Shown here one piece after another: positions 1 through 6,523 of a stretch of 6,838 bases of DNA. The notes under the pieces were generated by a model. That model was not told where the DNA came from, did not search any database, and was given only the letters and a program-made list of their open reading frames with translations. Source of the stretch: an uncultured Oscillospiraceae bacterium. Its GTDB lineage: Bacteria > Bacillota > Clostridia > Oscillospirales > Oscillospiraceae. Numbering within the stretch: the first letter of the stretch is position 1; each line of letters begins with the position of its first letter. Location: NCBI GenBank assembly GCA_905234575.1, contig CAJOIG010000095.1, positions 1 to 6,838 on the forward strand. The letters are read 5' to 3'. Both the position numbers and the translations under genes were made by a program.

Positions 1-795
1 CTCTGGGAACTGCCGGACGGCGAGAGCGTCGAGACGGTCCTTATGCGCTATAAGCACGGCAACTCCGTCTGCATCTCGAGCCAGGTCGGCTGCCGGATGG
101 GCTGCGCCTTCTGCGCCAGCACCATCGGGGGCAAGGTCCGGGACCTTGCCGCCTCGGAGATGCTGGACGAGGTCCTGCGGACCGGGCTCGAGGCGGGCGC
201 CGAGATCTCCAACATCGTCCTTATGGGCATCGGGGAACCGCTGGACAACTTCGACAACGTCGTCCGGTTCCTGCGTCTTGTGAACCATCCCTCCGGCGCG
301 AACATCGGCATGCGGCACATCTCGCTGTCCACCTGCGGCGTCGTGGAGGGAATTGACAAACTGGCGGAGCTTGATTTACAATTAACGCTGTCCGTGTCCC
401 TGCATGCGCCGGACGACGAGACCCGCTCGCAGATCATGCCGGTGAACCGCCGGTACGACGTCGCTTCGCTGTACGACGCCTGCCGCCGGTATTTTGAAAA
501 GACCGGACGGCGCATCTCCTTTGAATACGCCATGATCCGCGATGTGAACGATACGCCGTATCACGCAAAGCTGCTGATCCGGCGTCTTCGCGGCGCGGGA
601 GCGCATGTGAACCTTATACGACTGAACTATGTCTCCGAGCGGGGGCTGATGCCCTCCACGGAGGAACGGGTCCGGGAGTTTGCCAGGACCCTTTCGGACG
701 GCGGCGTCACCGTGACGGTGCGCCGGCGTCTGGGCAGCGACATCGACGCGGCGTGCGGACAACTGCGACGGGGGAGCCAACGACATGATAACTAG
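1..795 (+). CDS. rlmN: RlmN, 23S rRNA (A2503-C2)/tRNA (A37-C2) methyltransferase, 5'-truncated by the window
   Basis: Radical-SAM enzyme that methylates C2 of A2503 in 23S rRNA and of A37 in some tRNAs, in the cytoplasm. The frame is open from base 1, so the gene begins upstream; 264 codons are visible against about 340-380 residues in the family, so roughly the N-terminal 80-110 residues are missing. Numbering from the internal ATG at 43, the [4Fe-4S] cluster motif CxxxCxxC is C17-C21-C24 (CRMGCAFC, codons from 91), preceded by C10 in the conserved CISSQVGC segment. The catalytic cysteine that forms the methyl-carrying mCys is C238 in DIDAACGQL (codon 754-756). The GEPLDN and SFEYAMI segments are also typical. 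The 3' end overlaps the phosphatase start by 11 nt. Identity is very secure; RlmN is favoured over Cfr by the DIDAACGQL tail and the operon context. Confidence 0.97.
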   Translation, partial: LWELPDGESVETVLMRYKHGNSVCISSQVGCRMGCAFCASTIGGKVRDLAASEMLDEVLRTGLEAGAEISNIVLMGIGEPLDNFDNVVRFLRLVNHPSGANIGMRHISLSTCGVVEGIDKLAELDLQLTLSVSLHAPDDETRSQIMPVNRRYDVASLYDACRRYFEKTGRRISFEYAMIRDVNDTPYHAKLLIRRLRGAGAHVNLIRLNYVSERGLMPSTEERVREFARTLSDGGVTVTVRRRLGSDIDAACGQLRRGSQRHDN

Positions 796-1540
796 CTTTG
801 GATTGACCGACAAGGGCCGCTATCGGGCGGAGAATCAGGATTCCTACGAGATCACCCTGACCGACGGCGCCACCCTGACTGTGGTGTGCGACGGGATGGG
901 CGGCGCGGCGGCCGGAAAGCTCGCGAGCGAAATGGCCGTGAAGCGCTTCACCGCCTTTGCCCGGGCGGGCTTCGCCATCGGCGGAACGGGCCAGGACGAG
1001 GACGTCCTTCGCCAGGCGGCGGACGCGGCCAACCGCGAGATCTTCCATTTCGCGGAGACCTCCGCGGAGTATGCCGGGATGGGCACGACCCTGGTCGGCG
1101 CGGTGTTCCGGGAGGACGCCGTCACCTTCGTGAACGTGGGCGACAGCCGGGCCTATCGCATCGCCCGGGACGGTATCGTCCAGATCACGAAGGACCATTC
1201 CCTGGTCCAGCAGATGGTGGACGCCGGCGCGCTCACCCGCGAGGAGGCCCGTCGTCATCCCCGGCGGAACATCATCACCCGGGCCGTCGGGAGCGAGGCG
1301 TTCGTCACGAGCGACCTCTTCACGCTGCCGCTGCGGGAGGGAGACATCTTCCTGCTCTGCACGGACGGGCTCACGGGCGCCGTGCCGGACGCGGAGCTGC
1401 ATCGGCTCGCGCTGGCGTCGCCCGACGCGGAGAGCGCCTGCCGGGCGCTGGTGGATACCGCGCTGCAGAACAATACCCGCGACAACGTGACCGCCGTGGT
1501 CGTCATCATCCGGGAGAAGGGAGAGTCGGATCGTGGATAA
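785..1540 (+). CDS. prpC: PP2C-family Ser/Thr protein phosphatase (PrpC/Stp)
   Basis: Metal-dependent (Mn2+/Mg2+) phosphatase of 251 residues, the normal size for the bacterial PrpC/Stp/PstP group. It removes phosphate from the partner PASTA kinase and its substrates. Visible PP2C motifs in order: RAENQD (R14-D19), VVCDGMGG with metal ligands D36/G37, GMGTTLVGAV (98-106), NVGDSRAYR (117-125), TKDHSLVQQMVDAG (135-148), CTDGLTGAV with D194, and RDNVTAVVV with metal ligand D233. No signal peptide or membrane segment is seen, so it is cytoplasmic. The ATG at 785 has a Shine-Dalgarno GGGGGAG at 770-776, 8 nt upstream, lying inside rlmN. The stop overlaps the kinase start by 8 nt, which suggests translational coupling of the phosphatase/kinase pair. 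Confidence 0.96.
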   Translation: MITSFGLTDKGRYRAENQDSYEITLTDGATLTVVCDGMGGAAAGKLASEMAVKRFTAFARAGFAIGGTGQDEDVLRQAADAANREIFHFAETSAEYAGMGTTLVGAVFREDAVTFVNVGDSRAYRIARDGIVQITKDHSLVQQMVDAGALTREEARRHPRRNIITRAVGSEAFVTSDLFTLPLREGDIFLLCTDGLTGAVPDAELHRLALASPDAESACRALVDTALQNNTRDNVTAVVVIIREKGESDRG

Positions 1541-3299
1541 TAAAGTAAGCTGGCGTCTCGGCAAGACGCTCGACGGACGGTACGAGATGCTCTCCGTCCT
1601 TGGAATCGGCGGCATGGCCGTGGTATATAAGGCGTTCGATCATAAGCTGAAGCGGAACGTGGCCATCAAGGTCCTGCGGGACGATGTGGCCATGGATTCC
1701 CAGTCCCGCAAGCGCTTCCGCACGGAATACCAGGCCGTCGGCATGCTGAGCCACCCGAACATCCGCGCGGTGTACGACGTCGTCTCCTCCGGAGACACGG
1801 AATACATCGTGATGGAGTATGTGGAGGGCATCAATCTCAAGCAATACCTGAAAAAGAAGGGCGCGCTCTCCTGGAAGGAGACGCTGCATTTCGCCTCGCA
1901 GATCGCGAAGGCCCTCAGCCATGCCCACGCGAAGGGCATCGTCCACATGGACATAAAGCCCCAGAACATCATGCTCCCGAAGGACGGCACGGCGAAGGTC
2001 GCCGATTTCGGCATTGCCCAGCTCGACGACGGAGCCTCGGAGACGGACGATCCGGACGAGGCCCTGGGCAGCATCCACTATATCTCTCCGGAGCAGGCGC
2101 GCGGCGAGGCGGTGGACGCGCGTTCGGACATCTACTCCCTTGGCGTCGTCATGTACGAGATGCTCACGGGTCAGCTGCCCTTCGACGGCGATTCCGTGGC
2201 GGAGGTCGCGGTGAAGCATTTTACCGTCGTGCCCGAGGCGCCCACGTCCATCAATCCCGAGATCCCGCCCGAGCTTGAGGAGATCACGCTCCACGCCATG
2301 CAGCCCGATCCCAACGAGCGGTACCAGACCATCGACGATATGCTGGCCGATCTCGAGGACTTCCGCAAGGGCCAGACCGCCTCGATCCGCACGGTCGTGA
2401 AGGAGGCGCTGGCGGAGGAGGAGGACGTCCCCGCGGAGCCTGTCCGGGACCGCATCCACATCATCACGAAGAACGTCCCGCGCATCAGCACGGCAGGCGA
2501 GCTCTCCCGCGAGGGGTATCTGCGCCGCCGTTCCCGCGCAAACCGCATCAGCACCCTGCTCGGCATGGGGATCGTGATCGTCTTTGCGCTGAGCCTGTTC
2601 GCCTTTGTCTGGCGGTACTGGCTGCAGGAGATCTTCTCGGACGCCGAGCGCATGAACGTGCCGAGTTTCGTCGGCCAGGCCGAGGAGACCATCCTGGGCG
2701 ACGAGGGCATGAACGAGATTTTCAACTTCGAAGTGACCTACAAGGCCGATTCCGTCCATCCCGCGGGTGAGATCATCGCCCAAAACCCGGCGCCGGGCGC
2801 CAGCCGGATGCTGGTATCCGAGGGCATCCGCGTGGAGCTCACCGTCAGCTCCGGCATTAAGCTCGTCACCCTGCCGGATGTGACGAACCTCGCCTATACC
2901 GACGCCCAGGTCACGCTGCAGGGCATGGGGCTCAATGTGGAGACCGTGCTGGAGGCGTCGGAGTCCGTTACGAAAAACTACGTCATCACCACCCAGCCCG
3001 AACCCTTCGCCTCCGTATCCAGCGGCAGCACGGTCACCATGATCGTCAGCGCCGGACCCACTGTTACCATGAGCCGCGTGCCGGACGTGGTCGGAAAGAC
3101 GAAGCCGGAGGCGCTGATGTCCATCCAGCAGCAGGGTCTGGTCTGCTCCGAGACGGAGATCACCTATGTGAGCTCCGAGCCGGAGAAGGAGGGGATCGTC
3201 CTCTGGCAGAACTATCCCGGCGGCAGCGAGGTCATCACCGGCACCAAGATCTATATCCAGATCGGCAGCGGCTCCGCCATGGGGCCGGGCCAGGGGTAA
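1533..3299 (+). CDS. prkC: PASTA-domain Ser/Thr protein kinase (PrkC/PknB type), non-RD variant
   Basis: Single-pass membrane kinase of 588 residues that couples cell-wall fragment or lipid II sensing to cytoplasmic phosphorylation. It starts at GTG 1533, supported by AAGGGAG at 1517-1523 inside the phosphatase gene. Kinase domain about 17-278: glycine loop LGIGGMAVVY (23-32), VAIK lysine K46, catalytic loop HMDIKPQN (138-145), DFG 158-160, GSIHYISPEQARG (179-191). A juxtamembrane linker of about 60 residues, acidic at first and then basic, leads to one membrane helix at about 339-360. Outside are three PASTA repeats, about 374-440, 445-508 and 513-579, fewer or more being common in the family. 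Oddities: HRD is HMD (M139, codon 1947-1949), and the activation loop is SETDDPDEALGS (169-180), acidic where PknB has its TxT phosphosites. Catalytic K46, D140, N145 and D158 are all kept, so it should be active. Confidence 0.96.
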   Translation: MDNKVSWRLGKTLDGRYEMLSVLGIGGMAVVYKAFDHKLKRNVAIKVLRDDVAMDSQSRKRFRTEYQAVGMLSHPNIRAVYDVVSSGDTEYIVMEYVEGINLKQYLKKKGALSWKETLHFASQIAKALSHAHAKGIVHMDIKPQNIMLPKDGTAKVADFGIAQLDDGASETDDPDEALGSIHYISPEQARGEAVDARSDIYSLGVVMYEMLTGQLPFDGDSVAEVAVKHFTVVPEAPTSINPEIPPELEEITLHAMQPDPNERYQTIDDMLADLEDFRKGQTASIRTVVKEALAEEEDVPAEPVRDRIHIITKNVPRISTAGELSREGYLRRRSRANRISTLLGMGIVIVFALSLFAFVWRYWLQEIFSDAERMNVPSFVGQAEETILGDEGMNEIFNFEVTYKADSVHPAGEIIAQNPAPGASRMLVSEGIRVELTVSSGIKLVTLPDVTNLAYTDAQVTLQGMGLNVETVLEASESVTKNYVITTQPEPFASVSSGSTVTMIVSAGPTVTMSRVPDVVGKTKPEALMSIQQQGLVCSETEITYVSSEPEKEGIVLWQNYPGGSEVITGTKIYIQIGSGSAMGPGQG

Positions 3300-3303
3300 G
3301 GCG

Positions 3304-4182
3304 TTGGAGGAAGGGACCATCGTTCGTGCGCTGAGCGGCTTTTACTACGTCCGCAGCGGCGGACGCGAGATCGCCTGCCGCGCCCGCGGACGCTTCCGCC
3401 GGGAGGGCGTTACCCCGCTGGTGGGGGACCATGTGCGCTTTGAGAAGGACGGGACCGGCGGGACCGTAACGGAGATCCTGCCGCGGCGGAACGCCTTCGG
3501 ACGGCCCGCCGCGGCAAACGTCGATCTGCTCGTCATGGTCGTCTCCGAGGCGATCCCCGTGACCGATCCGTACCTCATCGACCGGGTCACGGTACGCTGC
3601 GAGAAAAACGGCGTCGGATCGGCTCTGGTGGTGAACAAGTGCGACCTGGCCGACGGCCGGCGGCTCGCCTCGATCTATGAGAGCGTCGGCCTTCCCGTAT
3701 GGCGCGTAAGCGCCCGGACGGGGGAGGGCATCAATGCGCTGCGCCGGGGCCTGCGCGGAAAGATCTGCTGCTTTACCGGGAACTCCGGCGTGGGAAAAAG
3801 CAGCGTGCTGAACGCCCTGCATCCTGCCTTTTCCATCCCCACCGCCGAGGTCAGCCAGAAGCTCGGCCGCGGTAAACATACGACCCGGCATGTGGAGCTG
3901 TTCGATCTCGGGGAGGATACCTTCATCTTCGATACGCCCGGCTTTTCCTCGTTCGGGGACGAGACGGAGGAGCCCATCTTCCCGGAGGAGCTGCCCGGTC
4001 TGTTCCCGGAGTTCTCGCCGGAGCTCGGCGCCTGCCGGTTCGACGACTGCACCCATCGCCGGGAGCCCGGCTGCGCCGTCCGCGGCGCGGTAGAAAACGG
4101 CGCCATCCCTCAAAGCCGCTACAATTCGTACCTGCGCCTGTACGACGAGGCCTCCCAGCTCAAAAAATGGGAGCTTCGATAA
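3304..4182 (+). CDS. rsgA: RsgA, ribosome small-subunit-dependent GTPase (circularly permuted)
   Basis: GTPase that helps late maturation of the 30S ribosomal subunit; 292 residues, normal length. The start chosen is TTG 3304, giving MEEGTIVRALSGFYYV, which fits the family N-terminus; AGGGG at 3292-3296 overlaps the end of the kinase gene, 7 nt before the TTG, and no in-frame ATG fits better. Order of parts: OB-fold about 1-70, then the circularly permuted G domain with G4 NKCD (111-114), G5 SARTGEGI (136-143), G1 P-loop GNSGVGKSS (159-167), G2 RGKHTTRH (189-196), G3 DTPGF (210-214). The C-terminal zinc site is C244, C249, H251 and C257. It lies 4 nt after prkC and is followed at once by an intrinsic terminator; the rpe and thiN genes that commonly follow rsgA in Firmicutes are absent here. 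Confidence 0.97.
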   Translation: MEEGTIVRALSGFYYVRSGGREIACRARGRFRREGVTPLVGDHVRFEKDGTGGTVTEILPRRNAFGRPAAANVDLLVMVVSEAIPVTDPYLIDRVTVRCEKNGVGSALVVNKCDLADGRRLASIYESVGLPVWRVSARTGEGINALRRGLRGKICCFTGNSGVGKSSVLNALHPAFSIPTAEVSQKLGRGKHTTRHVELFDLGEDTFIFDTPGFSSFGDETEEPIFPEELPGLFPEFSPELGACRFDDCTHRREPGCAVRGAVENGAIPQSRYNSYLRLYDEASQLKKWELR

Positions 4183-4194
4183 CTTCACCATCGC

Positions 4195-4231
4195 ACCGCC
4201 TCTCCCGTAGGATAGGGAGGGGTGGTTTTTT
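4195..4231 (+). terminator. Intrinsic terminator of the rlmN-prpC-prkC-rsgA operon
   Basis: A 12-bp stem (4195-4206 with 4215-4226, two G.U pairs) around an 8-nt loop GTAGGATA is followed by a run of six T (4226-4231). It lies 12 nt after the rsgA stop. The 3' arm contains GGGAGGGG (4215-4222), which is also a good Shine-Dalgarno for the ATG at 4232, so this hairpin may both end transcription and mask a start site in read-through RNA. Confidence 0.85.
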
Positions 4232-4390
4232 ATGCGGAAGCGATGCTGCCGCGGCGGACCCTGGCTCGCCTGGGCGGCGGTCGCCGTCGGCGGGCTCATC
4301 CTGCTGGTGCTGGTGCTGCCGGTGTGGTTCTGGTGGCTCGCCGCGGGCCTGGCCATGCTGGGCGGCGGGCTCTGCCTGCTCCGGCGCTAG
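4232..4390 (+). CDS. Small hydrophobic membrane protein, 52 residues, function unknown
   Basis: I do not recognise a named family. The ORF begins at ATG 4232 and ends at TAG 4388-4390. The N-terminus is basic and has two adjacent cysteines (MRKRCCRGGPW). It is followed by two hydrophobic stretches, about 11-29 and 31-50 (rich in Leu/Val/Trp/Gly, with a PVWFWW turn), and ends LLRR. This looks like a helical hairpin with both termini in the cytoplasm, the ends being positively charged. A Shine-Dalgarno-like GGGAGGGG at 4215-4222 lies 9 nt before the ATG, but within the terminator hairpin. Longer overlapping frames here (for example 4167-4433 and 4222-4473) are very Gly/Ser/Arg-rich and look like GC-driven shadows. 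Position just before the coat gene hints at, but does not prove, a sporulation link. Moderately sure it is a real gene. Confidence 0.6.
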   Translation: MRKRCCRGGPWLAWAAVAVGGLILLVLVLPVWFWWLAAGLAMLGGGLCLLRR

Positions 4391-4397
4391 CACGCAG

Positions 4398-4426
4398 TCA
4401 TATTTCGATCCGGGCTCGAATAACCT
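4398..4426 (+). promoter_or_regulatory. Candidate sigma-E (sporulation) promoter for the SipL-like gene
   Basis: TCATATT at 4398-4404 matches the Bacillus sigma-E -35 consensus KMATATT at all 7 positions. After a 14-nt spacer, AATAACCT at 4419-4426 matches 5 of 8 positions of the -10 consensus CATACAMT, keeping the ATA core. The site lies in a short AT-richer pocket right before a gene whose C. difficile counterpart is made under sigma-E in the mother cell. The -10 match is imperfect, so this is a prediction; the expected start of RNA is near 4432. Confidence 0.5.
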
Positions 4427-4447
4427 TGCGTAGAAAACTATGCAAGG
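4424..4447 (+). promoter_or_regulatory. Hairpin occluding the SipL-gene Shine-Dalgarno
   Basis: Inverted repeat CCTTGCGTAG (4424-4433) and CTATGCAAGG (4438-4447) with an AAAA loop; the 10-bp stem has one G.U pair in RNA. The right arm includes AAGG of the Shine-Dalgarno AAGGAG. There is no T-run after it, so it is not a terminator. RNA read through from upstream could fold this stem and hide the ribosome site; RNA started near 4432 would lack most of the left arm. Confidence 0.6.
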
Positions 4448-4449
4448 AG
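4443..4449 (+). promoter_or_regulatory. Shine-Dalgarno that fixes the SipL-like start at 4458
   Basis: CAAGGAG lies 8 nt before ATG 4458. The in-frame ATG at 4440 overlaps this site and has no ribosome site of its own, so the 4458 start is preferred. Confidence 0.85.
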
Positions 4450-4457
4450 CGATCGTT

Positions 4458-5951
4458 ATGGATACGGCTTTGAAAATCGATAAAACGGAGTACCTCGCCG
4501 AGGTTTGGCGCGGGAGCGGCGTCCGGGAGCTCAAGGAGGAATACGTCGTTCCGGACAGCATGCCCGACGTCTCCGAGATCCTCAGCGCGCAGGGCATACT
4601 GACCGTCCAGGGCAAGGACACGAACACCGGAGCCGTGGAGATCAAAGCGACGGCGTCCCTGTGCTTCCTTTACGCCGCGGAGGACGGGAGCCTTCGCGGT
4701 CTGGAGCTTGCGCTGCCGGCGGAGCTTCGGCTGGATGCGCCGGACGCGGATCTCGACTGCCATACCGTGGCCGACGTCCGGCTTCGGACGGTGGAGACCC
4801 GGATCGTGAACTCCCGAAAGCTCGCGATCCGGGCGGAGGTGGAGGCGGAGGCCGCCTGCTACCGCAGCGCCGTCCTGGAACTGGCCGCCGGTACCGTGCA
4901 GGAGGAGGGCGTCCAGCTCCTCCGCGCCCAGACCGAGACGTTTCTCATTGCCGATGTCCGGGAGAAGACCTTTGCCCTGACGGACGACTACGCCTTCCCG
5001 GCGGGCTGCCCGGTGGACGCGCACATCCTTTCGCGCCGCGCCGAGGTCCTGACGGAGGACGTCCAATTCGTCGGAGGGAAGGTCCTCTTCCGTGGTCGGA
5101 TCCGTTCGGAGCTGCTGTTTTCCGATCGGGAGGAGGGCCGGTGCTTCTTCGGCCGCTATGAGACGGAGTTCTCTCAGCTCATGGAGATGGCGACGGACGG
5201 CGACGACGTGCGCCCGGAGCTGACGGTTTTTCTGACCGGAGCGTATTACGATCTTCCGGAGTACGGGCAGGAGGGGGAGCGGATCCGCGCGGAATTCCAT
5301 GTCGCGGCCCAGTGCGTCTGCCGCGAGCACCGCACGCTTGCGTATCTTTCGGACCTTTACAGCAACCGTACGGAGCTTCAGCCCCAGCGGACGGAGCTGC
5401 GCCTTGTGGAGAGCGTGCGGTCCGTCTCCTCCCGGCAGACCGTTGCGGACCGGGTGGAAGGCATTCCGGCGGAGGGCGAGTTGATCTGCGGGACGGCGGA
5501 TGCCGGCGGGATCGTGCCGGAATCGGACTGCGTACGCACGTCCGTTTCCATCCGGCTGCTGTACCGCCTGCCGGATGGGAGTTCCTGTTCGGTCCGGGGC
5601 CGCTCTGCCGCGGAGTTTACGCTGGATCTTTCGCCGGGGGAGCGCCTGCGGGACGTCCGGGTGCGTGTGGCGGATCTTTACTGCGTGCCGGGGACGGGGG
5701 ATGTGCGCGTCTCCCTGCAGATGGAGGCGCTGGCGGAGCGGGAAACGGTGATCCGACCGGTCTGCGCCGTCACCGAGGACGAGGAAGCCTGGCGCGGCCG
5801 GGCGAAGAGCCCGTCGGCCGTGCTGATCTGGACGGAGCCGGGCGTGGACCTCTGGACCCTGGCCCGCCGGTATCACTCGACGGTGGATGACATCCTGGCG
5901 GTGAACGGCGACCGGCGCCATGGCCTTCTTCTGATCCCCAAAGGTCGATAA
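4458..5951 (+). CDS. sipL: SipL-like spore coat morphogenetic protein: SPOCS (DUF3794) region plus C-terminal LysM
   Basis: A 497-residue soluble protein with no signal peptide or membrane helix. The N-terminus has the DUF3794/SPOCS hallmark EEYVVPDSMPDVSEIL (27-42) followed by the beta-rich repeat; I see up to three SPOCS-like segments, about 27-135, 155-290 and 310-430, the later two more diverged. A LysM domain closes the protein (about 453-497: VLIWTEPGVDLWTLARRYH, then STVDDILAVNG, ending LLIPKGR). This SPOCS+LysM plan and length match C. difficile SipL, which binds SpoIVA through its LysM domain and anchors the coat to the forespore in the mother cell; it is the clostridial counterpart of SpoVID. 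The gene has its own candidate sigma-E promoter and a hairpin over its ribosome site. Other SPOCS/LysM coat proteins exist in Clostridia, so orthology to SipL is likely but inferred from architecture. Confidence 0.82.
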   Translation: MDTALKIDKTEYLAEVWRGSGVRELKEEYVVPDSMPDVSEILSAQGILTVQGKDTNTGAVEIKATASLCFLYAAEDGSLRGLELALPAELRLDAPDADLDCHTVADVRLRTVETRIVNSRKLAIRAEVEAEAACYRSAVLELAAGTVQEEGVQLLRAQTETFLIADVREKTFALTDDYAFPAGCPVDAHILSRRAEVLTEDVQFVGGKVLFRGRIRSELLFSDREEGRCFFGRYETEFSQLMEMATDGDDVRPELTVFLTGAYYDLPEYGQEGERIRAEFHVAAQCVCREHRTLAYLSDLYSNRTELQPQRTELRLVESVRSVSSRQTVADRVEGIPAEGELICGTADAGGIVPESDCVRTSVSIRLLYRLPDGSSCSVRGRSAAEFTLDLSPGERLRDVRVRVADLYCVPGTGDVRVSLQMEALAERETVIRPVCAVTEDEEAWRGRAKSPSAVLIWTEPGVDLWTLARRYHSTVDDILAVNGDRRHGLLLIPKGR

Positions 5952-5967
5952 TTCTCGTGGTTGGTGG

Positions 5968-5996
5968 TTGATATTGTCCGGCGGATATGGTAAAAT
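5968..5996 (+). promoter_or_regulatory. Sigma-A promoter of yebC
   Basis: TTGATA (5968-5973), a 17-nt spacer, then TAAAAT (5991-5996) with an extended -10 TGn (TGG at 5988-5990). Predicted RNA start is near 6003, giving a leader of about 29 nt. It gives yebC transcription independent of the coat gene; no terminator is visible between the two genes. Confidence 0.8.
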
Positions 5997-6016
5997 ACCC
6001 TGTAAAATGTTTAATT

Positions 6017-6022
6017 CAGGAG
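6017..6022 (+). promoter_or_regulatory. Shine-Dalgarno that fixes the yebC start at 6032
   Basis: CAGGAG lies 9 nt before ATG 6032, whose product begins with the invariant family N-terminus MSGHSKWHNIQ. The upstream in-frame ATG at 5987 sits inside the sigma-A promoter and is rejected. Confidence 0.85.
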
Positions 6023-6031
6023 ATGAAATCC

Positions 6032-6523
6032 ATGTCGGGACATTCCAAATGGCATAATATCCAGAAGACAAAGGGCGCGGCGGACGCCAAGCGCGCCCAG
6101 GCCTTTACGAAGATCGCTCGCGAGATGATCGTCGCGGTCAAGGAGGGCGGCAGCGGCGACCCCAAGAACAACATGCGCCTCGCCGCGGTCATCACCAAGG
6201 CCAAGGCCGCCAACATGCCGAACGACAACATCAAGCGCACCATCGAAAAGGCGCTCGGCAACGGCGATACCTCCACCTTCGAATCCGTTACTTACGAGGG
6301 CTATGGCCCCGGCGGCGTCGCCGTCATCGTGGAGGCCATGACCGACAACCGCAACCGCACCGCCAGCGAGGTCCGGCATGCCTTCGATAAGTACAACGGC
6401 AACCTCGGCGCGGCGAACTGCGTGTCCTGGTCCTTCGACCGCAAGGGCGTCATCGTCGTGGACAACGAGGACGACGAGCTCGACGAGGAGACCGTCCTAC
6501 GCCATGGAGGCCGGCGCCGCTGA
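6032..6523 (+). CDS. yebC: YebC/TACO1-family protein, N-terminal two thirds (reading frame broken)
   Basis: YebC/TACO1 proteins act on the ribosome and have been linked to relief of stalling at proline runs; older annotation calls them transcriptional regulators. This frame starts MSGHSKWHNIQKTKGAADAK and shows AFTKIAREMIVAVKEGG, NMRLAAVITKAKAANMPNDNIKR, YEGYGPGGVAVIVEAMTDNRNRT and NLGAANCVSWSFDRKGVI, all strongly conserved. Residues 1-155 are in register; the next eight (LRHGGRRR then the TGA at 6521) do not belong to the family, and the expected continuation is one frame over from 6498. It would give 163 residues against about 240-250 for the family. The gene has its own sigma-A promoter and good ribosome site, so it looks like an expressed housekeeping gene hit by an indel or by a sequence error. 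Family identity is very secure. Confidence 0.93.
   Translation: MSGHSKWHNIQKTKGAADAKRAQAFTKIAREMIVAVKEGGSGDPKNNMRLAAVITKAKAANMPNDNIKRTIEKALGNGDTSTFESVTYEGYGPGGVAVIVEAMTDNRNRTASEVRHAFDKYNGNLGAANCVSWSFDRKGVIVVDNEDDELDEETVLRHGGRRR

Noticed and set aside
1506..3320. Long antisense open frame (about 604 codons) opposite the kinase
   Set aside because: It mirrors the kinase codons in GC-rich DNA, is rich in Asp/His/Gly/Arg low-information sequence, and shows no recognisable domain; the + strand gene is certain.
4405..4426. Sequence resembling a tRNA T-loop (CTCGAAT after CCGGG)
   Set aside because: The flanks cannot pair as a T-stem and no acceptor, D or anticodon arm is found around it. The short TTCGA/TCGAA dyad it contains is only 5 bp.
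4167..4473. Alternative + strand frames over the small ORF (4167-4433 and 4222-4473)
   Set aside because: Their products are Gly/Ser/Arg/Ala repeats typical of out-of-frame GC-rich DNA; the first starts inside rsgA and runs through the terminator. The 4232 frame has the better ribosome site and a coherent membrane profile.
5987..6031. Upstream ATG 5987 as yebC start, adding 15 residues
   Set aside because: It lies between the -35 and -10 boxes, so it would not be in the RNA made from the yebC promoter, and the family starts at MSGHSKWHNIQ, which has its own ribosome site.
4398..6071. Long antisense open frame (about 557 codons) opposite the SipL-like gene
   Set aside because: It is Arg/His/Leu-rich shadow sequence without any motif and runs across a promoter and two starts of convincing + strand genes.
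6490..6523. Programmed +1 or -2 ribosomal frameshift in yebC
   Set aside because: There is no known slippery motif, no frame-0 stop at the junction (the TGA is about 20 nt further), no clear stimulatory element, and no such recoding known to me in this family; an indel or sequence error is simpler.
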